In this document: positions 1-8,025 of the stretch, piece after piece | Layout of the letters: every line of letters begins with the position of its first letter | Position numbering within the stretch: position 1 is the first letter of the stretch | From: an uncultured Flavobacteriales bacterium | Lineage (GTDB): Bacteria; Bacteroidota; Bacteroidia; Flavobacteriales_D; Sanyastnellaceae | DNA length: 13,269 nucleotides | Reading direction: 5' to 3' | Assembly: GCA_913057815.1 (NCBI GenBank) | Contig: CAJXOV010000017.1 | Location: 1 to 13,269 of the forward strand | Notes under the pieces: generated by a model | What the model saw: only the letters and a program-made list of their open reading frames with translations | Told to the model about the DNA's origin: nothing | The model's database searches: none | Position numbers and translations under genes: made by a program

Positions 1-19
1 AGATGTGTATAAGAGACAG
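1..19 (+). other. Nextera/Tn5 mosaic-end adapter remnant (not genomic)
   Basis: The first 19 bases, AGATGTGTATAAGAGACAG, are exactly the Tn5 mosaic-end sequence used in Nextera tagmentation libraries. A second copy in reverse orientation lies at the other end of the window, followed by the rest of the i7 adapter. This is library sequence left on the contig. An apparent GTG start at position 5 falls inside it and must not be used as a gene start. Confidence 0.97.
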
Positions 20-265
20 ATTGAACTCTCCGATGGAAAGAAAGACAATCTGGAAAAGGTAAAACCCTTCAATGGAGAGGCTATTAAGTTCGATGAGTTG
101 TTACCAGGTACGCTAGTCTTAAATTGCATTGAAGATCTAAATCTAGACTCACTTTGGACCACAGGGAACTATGATTTAAAGATACAACCTGAGAGAGTTT
201 TTAGCTTCCCACAGAAACTAGAAGTTAGAGCTAACTGGAGCCAAGAATTTATCTGGGAAGAGTAG
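20..265 (+). CDS. C-terminal fragment of a Bacteroidota Ig-like (SbsA/Big_5-type) domain protein
   Basis: Only the last 81 codons and the TAG stop are present; the 5' part is lost at the adapter junction. The visible tail contains an LPGTLVLN strand, then WTTGNYDLKIQPERVF and a closing VRANWSQEFIW. This resembles the conserved C-terminus of Bacteroidota Ig-like domain lipoproteins, which usually read like 'NGKWDTGNY...QPE...VRANW'. Those proteins carry an N-terminal Big_5/SbsA Ig-like domain and are thought to sit in the outer envelope; their role is poorly defined. The D-x-N-x-N-G stretch usual before the W is degenerate here (EDLNLDSLW). The assignment rests on recognising the tail motif, since no signal peptide or N-terminal domain can be seen. 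The gene ends 86 nt before the next start on the same strand. Confidence 0.65.
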   Translation: MELSDGKKDNLEKVKPFNGEAIKFDELLPGTLVLNCIEDLNLDSLWTTGNYDLKIQPERVFSFPQKLEVRANWSQEFIWEE

Positions 266-299
266 GGGTGATTTAGTTAACATTTCTGAAGCTCTGAAA

Positions 300-315
300 A
301 AGCAACTAATTGCTT
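300..315 (+). terminator. Weak stem-loop, possible terminator of the upstream partial gene
   Basis: AAGCAA-CTAA-TTGCTT forms a 6-bp stem with a 4-base loop, followed by ATCTTTAG. It sits 35 nt after the stop of the truncated gene. The stem is AT-rich and the T-run is short and interrupted, so termination is only a possibility. The hairpin runs into a candidate -7 promoter element. Confidence 0.25.
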
Positions 316-322
316 ATCTTTA
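315..322 (+). promoter_or_regulatory. Candidate Bacteroidota -7 element for the 1541-aa surface protein
   Basis: TATCTTTA matches the Bacteroidota -7 consensus TAnnTTTG at all but the last base. It lies 29 nt upstream of the ATG at 352. No clear TTG -33 element exists at the expected 17-23 nt spacing; the nearest candidate is TCTG at 293-296. This is a weak call made from position and -7 similarity only. Confidence 0.3.
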
Positions 323-351
323 GCGTCTACTAAAACAGATTGACTTTCTCT

Positions 352-3300
352 ATGCCTAAAACAACGACTCAATTATACTCAATTTTGAAATTTTTGTTGA
401 TTTCATTTTCCATGCTTATGGTCTATACATCTAGTGCTCAGGATGTGATTCCTACTAAGGGAAAGGAATTTTGGGTAGGATTTATGGAGAATTTTGAGTC
501 AGACTTCAACGAAAGTCTCGACTTATTTATCACTTCAGATGTGAATACTTCTGGTACAGTATCATTACCTCTTCAGGGTTGGGACTTTGATTTTACAGTT
601 ACAGCCAATACTACCACTACAGTAACTATTCCTAATAATCTAGCTGAACATCAGAATGAAAACCAAATAGTAACCAATAAAGGAATATTGGTAGAAACAC
701 AAGATACAGTTAGTGTTTTCGCTATTAATTTCAGTCCGTTTACCGCGGATGGAACTAAAATTTTACCCACTAAATCGCTCGGAACTTCTTATAGAGTTCC
801 ATCATATAGAGGTTTAGATGGATATACTGAATATGGATCTACTCTTCTAATAGTAGCCACTGAAGATGATACAGAAGTAGAAATCACACCATCTGAAAAC
901 ACCGACAATGGTGATCCCGCAGGTGTACCTTTCTCAGTTCAGCTGAACAGAGGAGAATCGTACCAGATAATTTTGAGTGATGATGATGGAGATTTAACAG
1001 GTACAAGTATTAAGGCTTCTGAAGCAAGTGGTGATTGTCGTCCTTTTGCAGTTTATAGCGGAGCCTCTTGTGTTAATATTCCGCTAGGATGTACTGCATG
1101 TGATCATATCTACGAACAGAATTTTTCTGTGGACTCATGGGGTACAGAGTATTATGTGGTGCCATATGAATTCGCCAGTAGTTATACGTACAGAGTATTG
1201 GCTGATCAGGATAATACAGATGTATTTATTGATGGAGCTTTTGCGTATACCTTAAATGCCGGTGAATTTGAAGAGGTGAATTCAGAAACTGATGCAGTAT
1301 GTGTGAATACATCTCTTCCAGCATCGGTTATTCAATATATGCAAGGGACAACATGCTCAGGGTCTGGAGATCCTGCCATGCTGATATTAAATGATGCTTC
1401 TCAGAAGATTAATAATGTTACCATGTCTACTGTAATCTCACCTCAGATCACAAATCATGGGGTGAATATCATTTTAGAAACGGTAGATGTAGGAACATTT
1501 AGCATAGATGGAGTAATCATAGATCCTGCAGATTTCACACAGTTTCCTAGTTGTCCTACCCACAGTTATGCGCAAATAGGAATTACACAAGGAAGTCATA
1601 CATTAAATGCTAATAACGGATTTACAGCGTACGCTTTTGGTTTAGGAGATGCAGAAAGTTATAGCTATTCAGTTGGTTCTTTTAGTCCAAATCCTTTTGG
1701 TGATATAGATATTGAAGAAGCATTTTGTTCAAGTGATCAGGTGGTGTTGGCTGCTGAGGATCCAGGGTTTGAATTATTTTGGTATAATCTAGATTTCCCA
1801 GAAGACACATTAAGTAACTCTCCAGTTTTGGTACTTGAGCCACCTATTATTTCAGGAATTTATGTGGTAGCATATAATAATCTGATTTCAGGATGTGAAA
1901 ACGAAGAATTTTTCAGCGTAGAAGTTCCTGTGGCTCCTGTATTAGATAACATGACTGATGATCAAACTATATGTCAGTACGAAAGTGTTCAGCTAAACGT
2001 TGTTCCTGATCCTTTTAATAGCTTTTACCTGTATTCATGGACACCAACTTTAGGTTTAAACAATTCAAATATTGCTAACCCCATTGCCACGCCATTAACC
2101 ACCACTACATACGAGGTAACGGTTTCTTCTCCCACAGGATGTGCTGTAGCTTCTAACAGTGTTACTGTTACAGTAGAAGGGGGGCAATTTTCAAATATGG
2201 AAGCCGAAGCAGATGATTATGAAATCTGTCAAGGAGAAGATGTACAGCTAAATGTTTTTATAAATGAAGTTATTTATGAAGACGATTTTGACCCAGGAAT
2301 TAGCTGGGGTCTTTGGGAAGATATTTCTAACGGAACCCAATCATCAGATTGTGGTTCAATTAGTGGAAATGCAGTGTATTTTAATGGAGCTGGAGAAAGA
2401 AGTGCAGAAACTAACCCTATTGATGTTTCTCAAGGAGGATTCGTAGCGTTCGCGTTGCAATACGGTGATGTAGTTTTCCCGTGTGATATTCCGGAAGTAG
2501 GAGAAGATGTTGTATTGGAATATTCCACTGATGGAGTCTCTTGGTTTGACATTCAAATATTTTACTCCTTTACTCTAAATGGTTGGGAACAATTTAATGT
2601 AGAAATTCCAGTTGGTGCCCAAAGTACCACTACGTCATTTAGATGGAGGCAATTAAGTAGCTCAGGGGCCAATGAGGATAATTGGTCATTGGACAATGTT
2701 ACTGTTAGTACGTTAAGTCTTGATGGTATAGAATTTAATTGGTCATCTCCAGATATTGGTGTTGTTGCTACCGATCTGGCTAATCCTCTTGTAACGCCTC
2801 TAAATGATATTACATATATAGTCGAAGCCATTGATGGAAATAACGGATGTCAATACATAGACTCAGTATCTATAGACGTAGGACAAAACTTCACTATAGA
2901 GATCACACCCGATACTACTATTTGTGATATTCAAGGAATCGATTTAGAAGTACAACTGAGTACTGATGATCAATTTGATTTTCTTTGGAGTCCTAATGAT
3001 GCTACTATTTCTTCAGTGTTTAGTTCAGACCCTACAGTTACACCTAGCGTAACTACTATTTATGAAGTGGAAGTAACTTCAGATCAAGGGTGTGTAAACA
3101 CCGAACAAGTAGAGATTACTGTTAACCAGCTTTTAGATCTCACAGTATCTGCTGATGATCAAGATATATGTTTAGGAGAAGAGACTTTCTTGCATGCTAC
3201 AGTGGCGGGAGACCCTAGTGATATTGGATATTTATGGTCACCTATAGAGAGCCTCTCTGATGAATTAAATTCAGATCCTTTGGCTTCACCAACTGGAACT

Positions 3301-4977
3301 ACTATCTACGAAGTTATAGCCACTGACACTATAGCAGGATGTTCATTGAGTGATCAAATCACTGTTTCGGTTTCAGGAAACTTTAGCATAGATGCTGGTC
3401 CAGACTTAACTGTTTGTGATGCGGCAGATTTAAACTTAAGTGCTGTGCCTTCTGCTGCAGGAGCTTACGCTTGGGATTGGCAGCCAGGTGCAGAGGTTAC
3501 TGTAACGAACAATCCCAACACTCAAATAGTAAATAATGAACCCAATCAATTTATAGTTTCTGCTACAGATGATGGTTGTACACAAACTGACACCGTGAAT
3601 GTCTTTATTCTATATGAGGATTTTGATTTAGGACCAGACTTATTTGTGTGTGAAGGAGAAGAAATTATTTTAGACACAGAATTTCCGGACTATATACACT
3701 TATGGAACACTTCAGAAGTTACATCAACAATAACTATCGCAAGCGAACAAATGTATGTGGTCGAAATCTCTTCAGGATTGGGTTGTAGTGTAACAGACAG
3801 TGTTTATTTGACAGTATTTCCTTTACCAGTTATAGATCTTGGATTAGATCAAAACTTATGTGTTGGAGATGTTTACAATATTAATGCAGGAAATCCAGGT
3901 TCTGTTTTCGACTGGAACACTCTAGAATTTACTCAAATTATAGCAGTTGATACTTCAGGAGTATTCACTGTGGAGGTAGAAGACATCAATAATTGTTTTA
4001 ACACAGGAGAAGTGTCAGTGATTTTTCACGAGAATCCAAGTATGATTTTACCAGACACGGTTACTATTTGTGAAGATGAAATATATGAATTGGATGCTGA
4101 AAATACAGGGTCAGATTATACTTGGACACCAAATTTAGAAGAAACTCAAAGTATCAATGTTAATATTGAGGGTGTGTATGAAGTTAGTATTACAAACCAA
4201 GAAGGTTGTACATCCGTTGACCAGACACAACTAATTGTAGCTACCTACCCAACCGTAAATCTGGGTCCAGACTTATTTGCATGTGAAGGAGAAGTTGTTC
4301 AGCTAAACTCAGAAGCCAATGGGGCGTTAAATGTTAACTGGTCAGTTCCTCTGAACACATCCTCTATTGAAGTAACTAATTCTGGGGTTTATTCAGTTAC
4401 AGTTGATAATGATTACTGCTTCATTTCTGATGAGGTCTCTGTTTTCTTTAATCCTTTACCAACTAATAATTTGTTGGATGAATTAACAGTTTGCTTTATC
4501 ACAGAATTGGATCCTACCGTGTTGGATGCTACATCTTTTGGAAGTTCGTATGCATGGAGTACTGGTGAGGATACCGCGGCTATTACAGTTGAAGAACCTG
4601 GTACTTATAGTGTGTTGGTAAGCACTCCTTTTGGTTGTGAAAGCACGTTTTATTCAGATGTCTACGAATTGTGTTACGGGCCATACATTTATGTCCCTAA
4701 TTCTTTCACTCCAAATGGTGACGGGATAAATGATGCCTGGAAAGCAGAAGGACTTTTTGTAGCCGATTTTGAAATACTCATATATAACAGGTGGGGAGAA
4801 GTGGTTTTTGAAAGTTCTGATGTAAACGAATATTGGCTAGGTAATGATCAAAAAGGAGATCATTTTGTGCCGCCAGGTGTGTATTCTTATCAATTGAGAT
4901 TTAAATATTTCTTAAATGAAACAGGAGCTATATCTGATTGGGCTGATAAAGCTGGACAAATTACAGTAGTAAGATAA
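352..4977 (+). CDS. Secreted IgGFc-binding-like / Ig-PKD-repeat / CHU_C surface protein (T9SS substrate), 1541 aa
   Basis: This is a large exported surface protein, probably an adhesin (inferred). I start it at ATG 352; a TTG four codons upstream (340) is possible, but the ATG directly precedes a normal signal peptide. Residues 1-29 are basic and then hydrophobic, with cleavage likely after SSA. Residues ~34-442 (beginning VIPTKGKEFWVGF) resemble the IgGFc-binding N-terminal domain shared by metazoan FCGBP and many Bacteroidota proteins. Eleven Ig/PKD-like repeats follow, each beginning with an (I/V)C-x-x-(E/D) motif: Cys 459, 541, 626, 858, 940, 1022, 1100, 1170, 1240, 1311 and 1381. Most carry a second Cys near their end, often after Gly. 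A reelin-like domain (643-785) is inserted in the third repeat. Residues ~1446-1541 are the CHU_C/gliding-motility C-terminal domain (VPNSFTPNGDGIND, then IYNRWGEVVFES), a type B type IX secretion signal in this phylum. It ends 3 nt from the convergent ktrA stop, and no PorP/SprF-like partner lies next to it. The ligand is unknown. Confidence 0.9.
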   Translation: MPKTTTQLYSILKFLLISFSMLMVYTSSAQDVIPTKGKEFWVGFMENFESDFNESLDLFITSDVNTSGTVSLPLQGWDFDFTVTANTTTTVTIPNNLAEHQNENQIVTNKGILVETQDTVSVFAINFSPFTADGTKILPTKSLGTSYRVPSYRGLDGYTEYGSTLLIVATEDDTEVEITPSENTDNGDPAGVPFSVQLNRGESYQIILSDDDGDLTGTSIKASEASGDCRPFAVYSGASCVNIPLGCTACDHIYEQNFSVDSWGTEYYVVPYEFASSYTYRVLADQDNTDVFIDGAFAYTLNAGEFEEVNSETDAVCVNTSLPASVIQYMQGTTCSGSGDPAMLILNDASQKINNVTMSTVISPQITNHGVNIILETVDVGTFSIDGVIIDPADFTQFPSCPTHSYAQIGITQGSHTLNANNGFTAYAFGLGDAESYSYSVGSFSPNPFGDIDIEEAFCSSDQVVLAAEDPGFELFWYNLDFPEDTLSNSPVLVLEPPIISGIYVVAYNNLISGCENEEFFSVEVPVAPVLDNMTDDQTICQYESVQLNVVPDPFNSFYLYSWTPTLGLNNSNIANPIATPLTTTTYEVTVSSPTGCAVASNSVTVTVEGGQFSNMEAEADDYEICQGEDVQLNVFINEVIYEDDFDPGISWGLWEDISNGTQSSDCGSISGNAVYFNGAGERSAETNPIDVSQGGFVAFALQYGDVVFPCDIPEVGEDVVLEYSTDGVSWFDIQIFYSFTLNGWEQFNVEIPVGAQSTTTSFRWRQLSSSGANEDNWSLDNVTVSTLSLDGIEFNWSSPDIGVVATDLANPLVTPLNDITYIVEAIDGNNGCQYIDSVSIDVGQNFTIEITPDTTICDIQGIDLEVQLSTDDQFDFLWSPNDATISSVFSSDPTVTPSVTTIYEVEVTSDQGCVNTEQVEITVNQLLDLTVSADDQDICLGEETFLHATVAGDPSDIGYLWSPIESLSDELNSDPLASPTGTTIYEVIATDTIAGCSLSDQITVSVSGNFSIDAGPDLTVCDAADLNLSAVPSAAGAYAWDWQPGAEVTVTNNPNTQIVNNEPNQFIVSATDDGCTQTDTVNVFILYEDFDLGPDLFVCEGEEIILDTEFPDYIHLWNTSEVTSTITIASEQMYVVEISSGLGCSVTDSVYLTVFPLPVIDLGLDQNLCVGDVYNINAGNPGSVFDWNTLEFTQIIAVDTSGVFTVEVEDINNCFNTGEVSVIFHENPSMILPDTVTICEDEIYELDAENTGSDYTWTPNLEETQSINVNIEGVYEVSITNQEGCTSVDQTQLIVATYPTVNLGPDLFACEGEVVQLNSEANGALNVNWSVPLNTSSIEVTNSGVYSVTVDNDYCFISDEVSVFFNPLPTNNLLDELTVCFITELDPTVLDATSFGSSYAWSTGEDTAAITVEEPGTYSVLVSTPFGCESTFYSDVYELCYGPYIYVPNSFTPNGDGINDAWKAEGLFVADFEILIYNRWGEVVFESSDVNEYWLGNDQKGDHFVPPGVYSYQLRFKYFLNETGAISDWADKAGQITVVR
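1708..4671 (+). repeat. Protein-level array of eleven Cys-marked Ig/PKD-like repeats
   Basis: Spacing between the leading cysteines is 82, 85, 232, 82, 82, 78, 70, 70, 71 and 70 residues. The array therefore has an ~82-residue class (repeats 1-5) and a shorter ~70-residue class (repeats 6-10). Repeat 3 is stretched by ~150 residues because another domain is inserted in it. Typical repeat pieces are ICQYESVQLNV, YSWTPTLGL, TTTYEVTV and PTGCAV. The repeats are diverged at the DNA level, so this is an old domain array and not a recent tandem duplication. Boundaries are approximate. Confidence 0.8.
2278..2706 (+). other. Reelin-subrepeat-like jelly-roll domain inserted inside an Ig/PKD-like repeat
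   Basis: Residues ~643-785 of the 1541-aa protein interrupt the third repeat: its first strands (ICQGEDVQLNVFI) lie before the insert and the rest (IEFNWSSPDIG, ending DNNGC-like) resumes after it. The insert shows the order of motifs I recall from reelin subrepeats: an EDDFD start, a CG followed by GNAVYF (from Cys667), a strand with FVAFALQYG, then VVLEYSTDGVSWFDI, FRWRQ (763-767) and a closing NWSLDNVTV. Reelin has the counterparts CGT...G-AL-F, LEYS..GG..W, FRWWQ and W-I-D-[DN]-V. A MAM- or CBM-like jelly roll is the main alternative. Confidence 0.65.
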
Positions 4978-4980
4978 GAT

Positions 4981-5676
4981 CTACTCGTTTATTTCAATAA
5001 AACGTTGGATGTTCTTTAGCCCTCCAAACACTACTAGAGTATCTGTATCATAAACTATAGTTTCAGAATTTGTTACTCCTATAATATGCTCTTCAGCTAA
5101 GAGTTCTCCATTCTTCTTCACTTCAAAAACCCTCTTTAAAGTAATCAGAGTAAGCTGGTATTTTTGATTAAGCTTAATAGATGCTAGAGTACAATTGGCT
5201 ATCTTTTTAGGTGCTTTAATCTCAGCTATTTCAAATTCATCAGGAAGTTGAAGGAAAGCAGTAATATTCGGGTTGATTAACTTTTCAGCCACACTATTAG
5301 CTACTTCTTCTTCAGGTAAAAGTATTTCTTGAACGCCTATTTTATTTAATATTTTCTCCTGATTAACACCAGTAGCTCGAGCTATAATTCTCTTTACACC
5401 TAAATCCATCAAGTTAGAAGTAGTTAGAATTACTCCTTCAAAATTTTCTCCAATAGCTACTACAGCTGCATCAAAACCATTTAAATCTTGGGCTTTTAGA
5501 GCTTTTTTGTCTGTAGAATCTAATGAAACAGCTAGTGCTACTTCATCTTTAATATTTTCGATTTTTTCTGAGCTTAAATCAAAAACATGAACTTCACTTC
5601 CTTTCAAAGCTAAGTTCCTAGCTATGGCAGAACCATACTTTCCTACACCAAACACCGCGAATTTACTTCCTTTCAT
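4981..5676 (-). CDS. ktrA: KtrA/TrkA-family potassium uptake regulatory subunit (RCK protein)
   Basis: A 231-residue cytoplasmic protein of the KtrA type, which forms an octameric gating ring under the membrane channel KtrB and controls K+ uptake in response to bound nucleotide. The N-terminal RCK (TrkA-N) Rossmann fold spans ~1-120, with the nucleotide-binding GVGKYG (10-15) and an acidic residue at the end of strand 2 (Asp33, VHVFDLS). The RCK-C (TrkA-C) domain covers ~136-229, beginning near PNITAFLQLPDEFEI. Length is normal for KtrA (about 220 aa) and about half that of the duplicated E. coli TrkA. The ATG lies 4 nt after the kynU stop on the same strand, so the two are probably cotranscribed. 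No KtrB/TrkH channel gene is in the window, so its partner must be encoded elsewhere. KtrA and the closely related single-RCK TrkA cannot be told apart from sequence alone. Confidence 0.92.
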   Translation of the reverse strand: MKGSKFAVFGVGKYGSAIARNLALKGSEVHVFDLSSEKIENIKDEVALAVSLDSTDKKALKAQDLNGFDAAVVAIGENFEGVILTTSNLMDLGVKRIIARATGVNQEKILNKIGVQEILLPEEEVANSVAEKLINPNITAFLQLPDEFEIAEIKAPKKIANCTLASIKLNQKYQLTLITLKRVFEVKKNGELLAEEHIIGVTNSETIVYDTDTLVVFGGLKNIQRFIEINE

Positions 5677-5680
5677 TAGT

Positions 5681-6970
5681 CTACTTTAAGCTGTCTTTTA
5701 ATATTACTCCAAAATTATAAATGTCTTCAAATGAATTGTACAATGGTACAGGAGCCATTCGAATTACGTTAGGCTGTCGCCAATCTGCTATCACTCCTTT
5801 TTCTGTGAGCTTGTCGAAAAGCTCTTTTCCTCTGCCATGGGCTACTATCGAAATTTGACAACCTCTTTTACTCTTTTCTCTAGGGGTGATGATTTCGAGT
5901 TTCTCTGTCAAGTCAATATTGATTTCATCTACCATAAATTCTAGGTATCCGCTTAGTAACTGACCTTTATGGTGAAGAGCTTTAATTCCTGCCTGAGAGA
6001 ATAACTCCAAAGAAGCCAACAACGGGGTCATACTAAATATGGGAGCATTGCTTAATTGCCATCCTTCTGCAGTAGGCATTGGGTTGAAACCTGGTTCCAT
6101 TAAAAACCTTGTTTCTTTATCATGCCCCCACCATCCACCAAATCTATTTAGTTCGGTGTTAGATGTATGGCTTTCATGAATATATACTCCTGATACACTT
6201 CCAGGGCCTGAGTTTAAGTATTTATATGTACACCAACATGCGAAATCTACTTTCCAATCATGAAGGTTCAGCAGAACATTCCCGGCTCCATGTGCCAAGT
6301 CGAAACCGACTGTTATTTCATATTTATGAGCACATTCAGTGATTGACTTCATATCGAAGAGCTGTCCAGTGTAATAATTAACACCACCCATGAAAACCAA
6401 CGCCAATTCATCCTTGTTGTTTTCTATGGCTTCTAAAATATCTTCCTCCCTTATAGTTTCTTCTCCTTCTCTAGGTCCAACTTCAATTAGGGTATCAGCT
6501 ATATCTAATCCATGATGCTTGATTTGAGTTTCCAGCATATATTGATCTGAAGGAAATGCTTTCTTTTCACAAAGAATTTTATAACGTGAAGACGTTGGTT
6601 GATAAAACGAAATCATCATTAAATGAAGGTTCGTAGTCAGTCCATTCATAAGAACCACTTCATTTTCTTTGGCACCCACTACTTCTGCCATCATTTTGGT
6701 GAAGTTCTCATGATAAGAATACCATGGCCTCCTACTTTCAAAATGACCCTCTACTCCAAATTTACCCCAATCTTCTAATTCTTCATTTAGATACTCCTTA
6801 ACTTTTTTCGGCATTAATCCGAGTGAATTACCAGTGAAATAGAGAGCTTTTTCGCCTAAGTGTTCAGGAAACACAAACTTATCCCTATAAGAGTTTAAGG
6901 CATCTGAGGCATCAGTTTGGATAGCGAAGTCTTTTGTGAATTTATAGTTCATTTGGGAATTTTCTGACAT
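5681..6970 (-). CDS. kynU: Kynureninase (EC 3.7.1.3)
   Basis: A PLP enzyme of aminotransferase fold type I that cleaves L-kynurenine to anthranilate plus alanine, or 3-hydroxykynurenine to 3-hydroxyanthranilate plus alanine. It serves tryptophan breakdown or NAD synthesis from tryptophan. At 429 residues it has normal length. Family landmarks are present: [13 protein letters not shown] (43-55), WYSYHENF (83-90), FPSDQY (139-144), GGVNYYTGQ (195-203), the cofactor Asp224 in [10 protein letters not shown], the Schiff-base Lys250 in [12 protein letters not shown], and GGWWGH (278-283). I use the ATG at 6970; Met7 (6952) is an alternative, because the family core starts only after it. It is divergent from fbp across 68 bp and is followed by ktrA after 4 nt. 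No kynurenine monooxygenase, tryptophan dioxygenase or 3-HAA dioxygenase gene is nearby, so the window does not show which branch it serves. Confidence 0.96.
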   Translation of the reverse strand: MSENSQMNYKFTKDFAIQTDASDALNSYRDKFVFPEHLGEKALYFTGNSLGLMPKKVKEYLNEELEDWGKFGVEGHFESRRPWYSYHENFTKMMAEVVGAKENEVVLMNGLTTNLHLMMISFYQPTSSRYKILCEKKAFPSDQYMLETQIKHHGLDIADTLIEVGPREGEETIREEDILEAIENNKDELALVFMGGVNYYTGQLFDMKSITECAHKYEITVGFDLAHGAGNVLLNLHDWKVDFACWCTYKYLNSGPGSVSGVYIHESHTSNTELNRFGGWWGHDKETRFLMEPGFNPMPTAEGWQLSNAPIFSMTPLLASLELFSQAGIKALHHKGQLLSGYLEFMVDEINIDLTEKLEIITPREKSKRGCQISIVAHGRGKELFDKLTEKGVIADWRQPNVIRMAPVPLYNSFEDIYNFGVILKDSLK

Positions 6971-7038
6971 TCAAAAATAGGCACAAACTATCTATTAGTA
7001 GGGATAATGTCTTTTCTTTACCGATTCAAAATCTCACA

Positions 7039-8025
7039 ATGGCGACTATAACTACACTCAGCGAATTTATCATGGACAGGCAGGCAGAATTTCCGTATGC
7101 TTCAGGTGAATTGTCCAGACTTCTTGCAGACATAGGTATCGCGTCTAAAATTGTCAATAAACAAGTAAATAAAGCTGGACTTCAGGATATTCTTGGATCA
7201 GAAGGAACCGAAAATATTCAAGGAGAAACGCAGCAAAAGCTAGACGTATATGCGGATGTCGCTTTTATAAATTACTTTAAATCTGGAGGATTAGTTTGTG
7301 GAATTGGGTCTGAAGAAAATGACGATTATTTGGCCTTTGATACTGAAATAAGTAAAAGAGGCAAGTATGTGGTATTATTTGATCCGCTAGATGGAAGTTC
7401 AAATATTGATGTGAATGTTTCCATCGGAACCATTTTTTCTGTTTTCAGAAGAGTAAGCGGAGTTGGTGATTTGGCCAATATAAATGACTTTTTACAGCCG
7501 GGTGTTGACCAAGTGGCAGCAGGGTATGTGATTTACGGTTCAAGTACTATGCTAGTATATACTACAGGTCATGGAGTAAATGGATTTACGCTTGAACCAA
7601 GTATTGGTGAGTTTTGCCTGAGTCATCCGAATATGAGAATACCTGAAGATGGAAAAATATTTTCTGTAAATGAGGGAAACCTTAATGATATGGAAGCGCC
7701 TGTCCAGGAGTATATTGAGCATTGCAAAGCAAATAAGTATAGTGGAAGATATATTGGAAGTTTAGTTTCAGATTTCCACAGGAATTTAATTAAGGGAGGG
7801 ATATATCTCTATCCATCTACTAAAAGTGCTCCTAAGGGGAAATTAAGACTCTTGTATGAATGCTCGCCATTGGCATTTATTATTGAACAAGCCGGTGGAT
7901 TAGCTACTGATGGAGAGAATCGAGTGATGGAAATTCGTCCGGAAGAATTACATCAGAGAATTCCATTTTTTGTAGGGTCAAAAAAGATGGTTGAAAAAGC
8001 CATTGAATTGAGAAACAAAGATTAA
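7039..8025 (+). CDS. fbp: Fructose-1,6-bisphosphatase class I
   Basis: Hydrolyses fructose 1,6-bisphosphate to fructose 6-phosphate plus phosphate, the committed step of gluconeogenesis, in the cytoplasm. The 328-residue length is standard. The metal-binding elements are GSEEND (90-95, Glu92/Glu93) and [18 protein letters not shown] (114-131, Asp115 and Asp118). The class I active-site signature [14 protein letters not shown] is at 267-280. [14 protein letters not shown] (237-250) matches the substrate-phosphate region. The ATG at 7039 gives the expected N-terminus. There is no Shine-Dalgarno sequence, as is usual in this phylum, and I found no convincing TAnnTTTG box in the 68-bp space shared with kynU. 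Its TAA overlaps the opposite-strand ribE stop. Confidence 0.97.
   Translation: MATITTLSEFIMDRQAEFPYASGELSRLLADIGIASKIVNKQVNKAGLQDILGSEGTENIQGETQQKLDVYADVAFINYFKSGGLVCGIGSEENDDYLAFDTEISKRGKYVVLFDPLDGSSNIDVNVSIGTIFSVFRRVSGVGDLANINDFLQPGVDQVAAGYVIYGSSTMLVYTTGHGVNGFTLEPSIGEFCLSHPNMRIPEDGKIFSVNEGNLNDMEAPVQEYIEHCKANKYSGRYIGSLVSDFHRNLIKGGIYLYPSTKSAPKGKLRLLYECSPLAFIIEQAGGLATDGENRVMEIRPEELHQRIPFFVGSKKMVEKAIELRNKD

Noticed and set aside
5..19. GTG at position 5 as the start of the first gene, giving a complete 86-aa protein
   Set aside because: These bases are the Nextera mosaic end. The real gene is cut off at base 20 and only its 3' end is present.
2264..2831. Small open frames inside the 1541-aa gene (plus 2264-2446, minus 2356-2556, minus 2562-2831)
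   Set aside because: They overlap the reelin-like part of a clear coding gene, have no recognisable domains and have no start signals; they are chance frames.
6971..7038. Promoter boxes for kynU and fbp in their shared 68-bp gap
   Set aside because: Only poor matches to TAnnTTTG are present on either strand (for example a shifted ATAGTTTG on the minus strand). A promoter must exist there or inside the genes, but I cannot place it.
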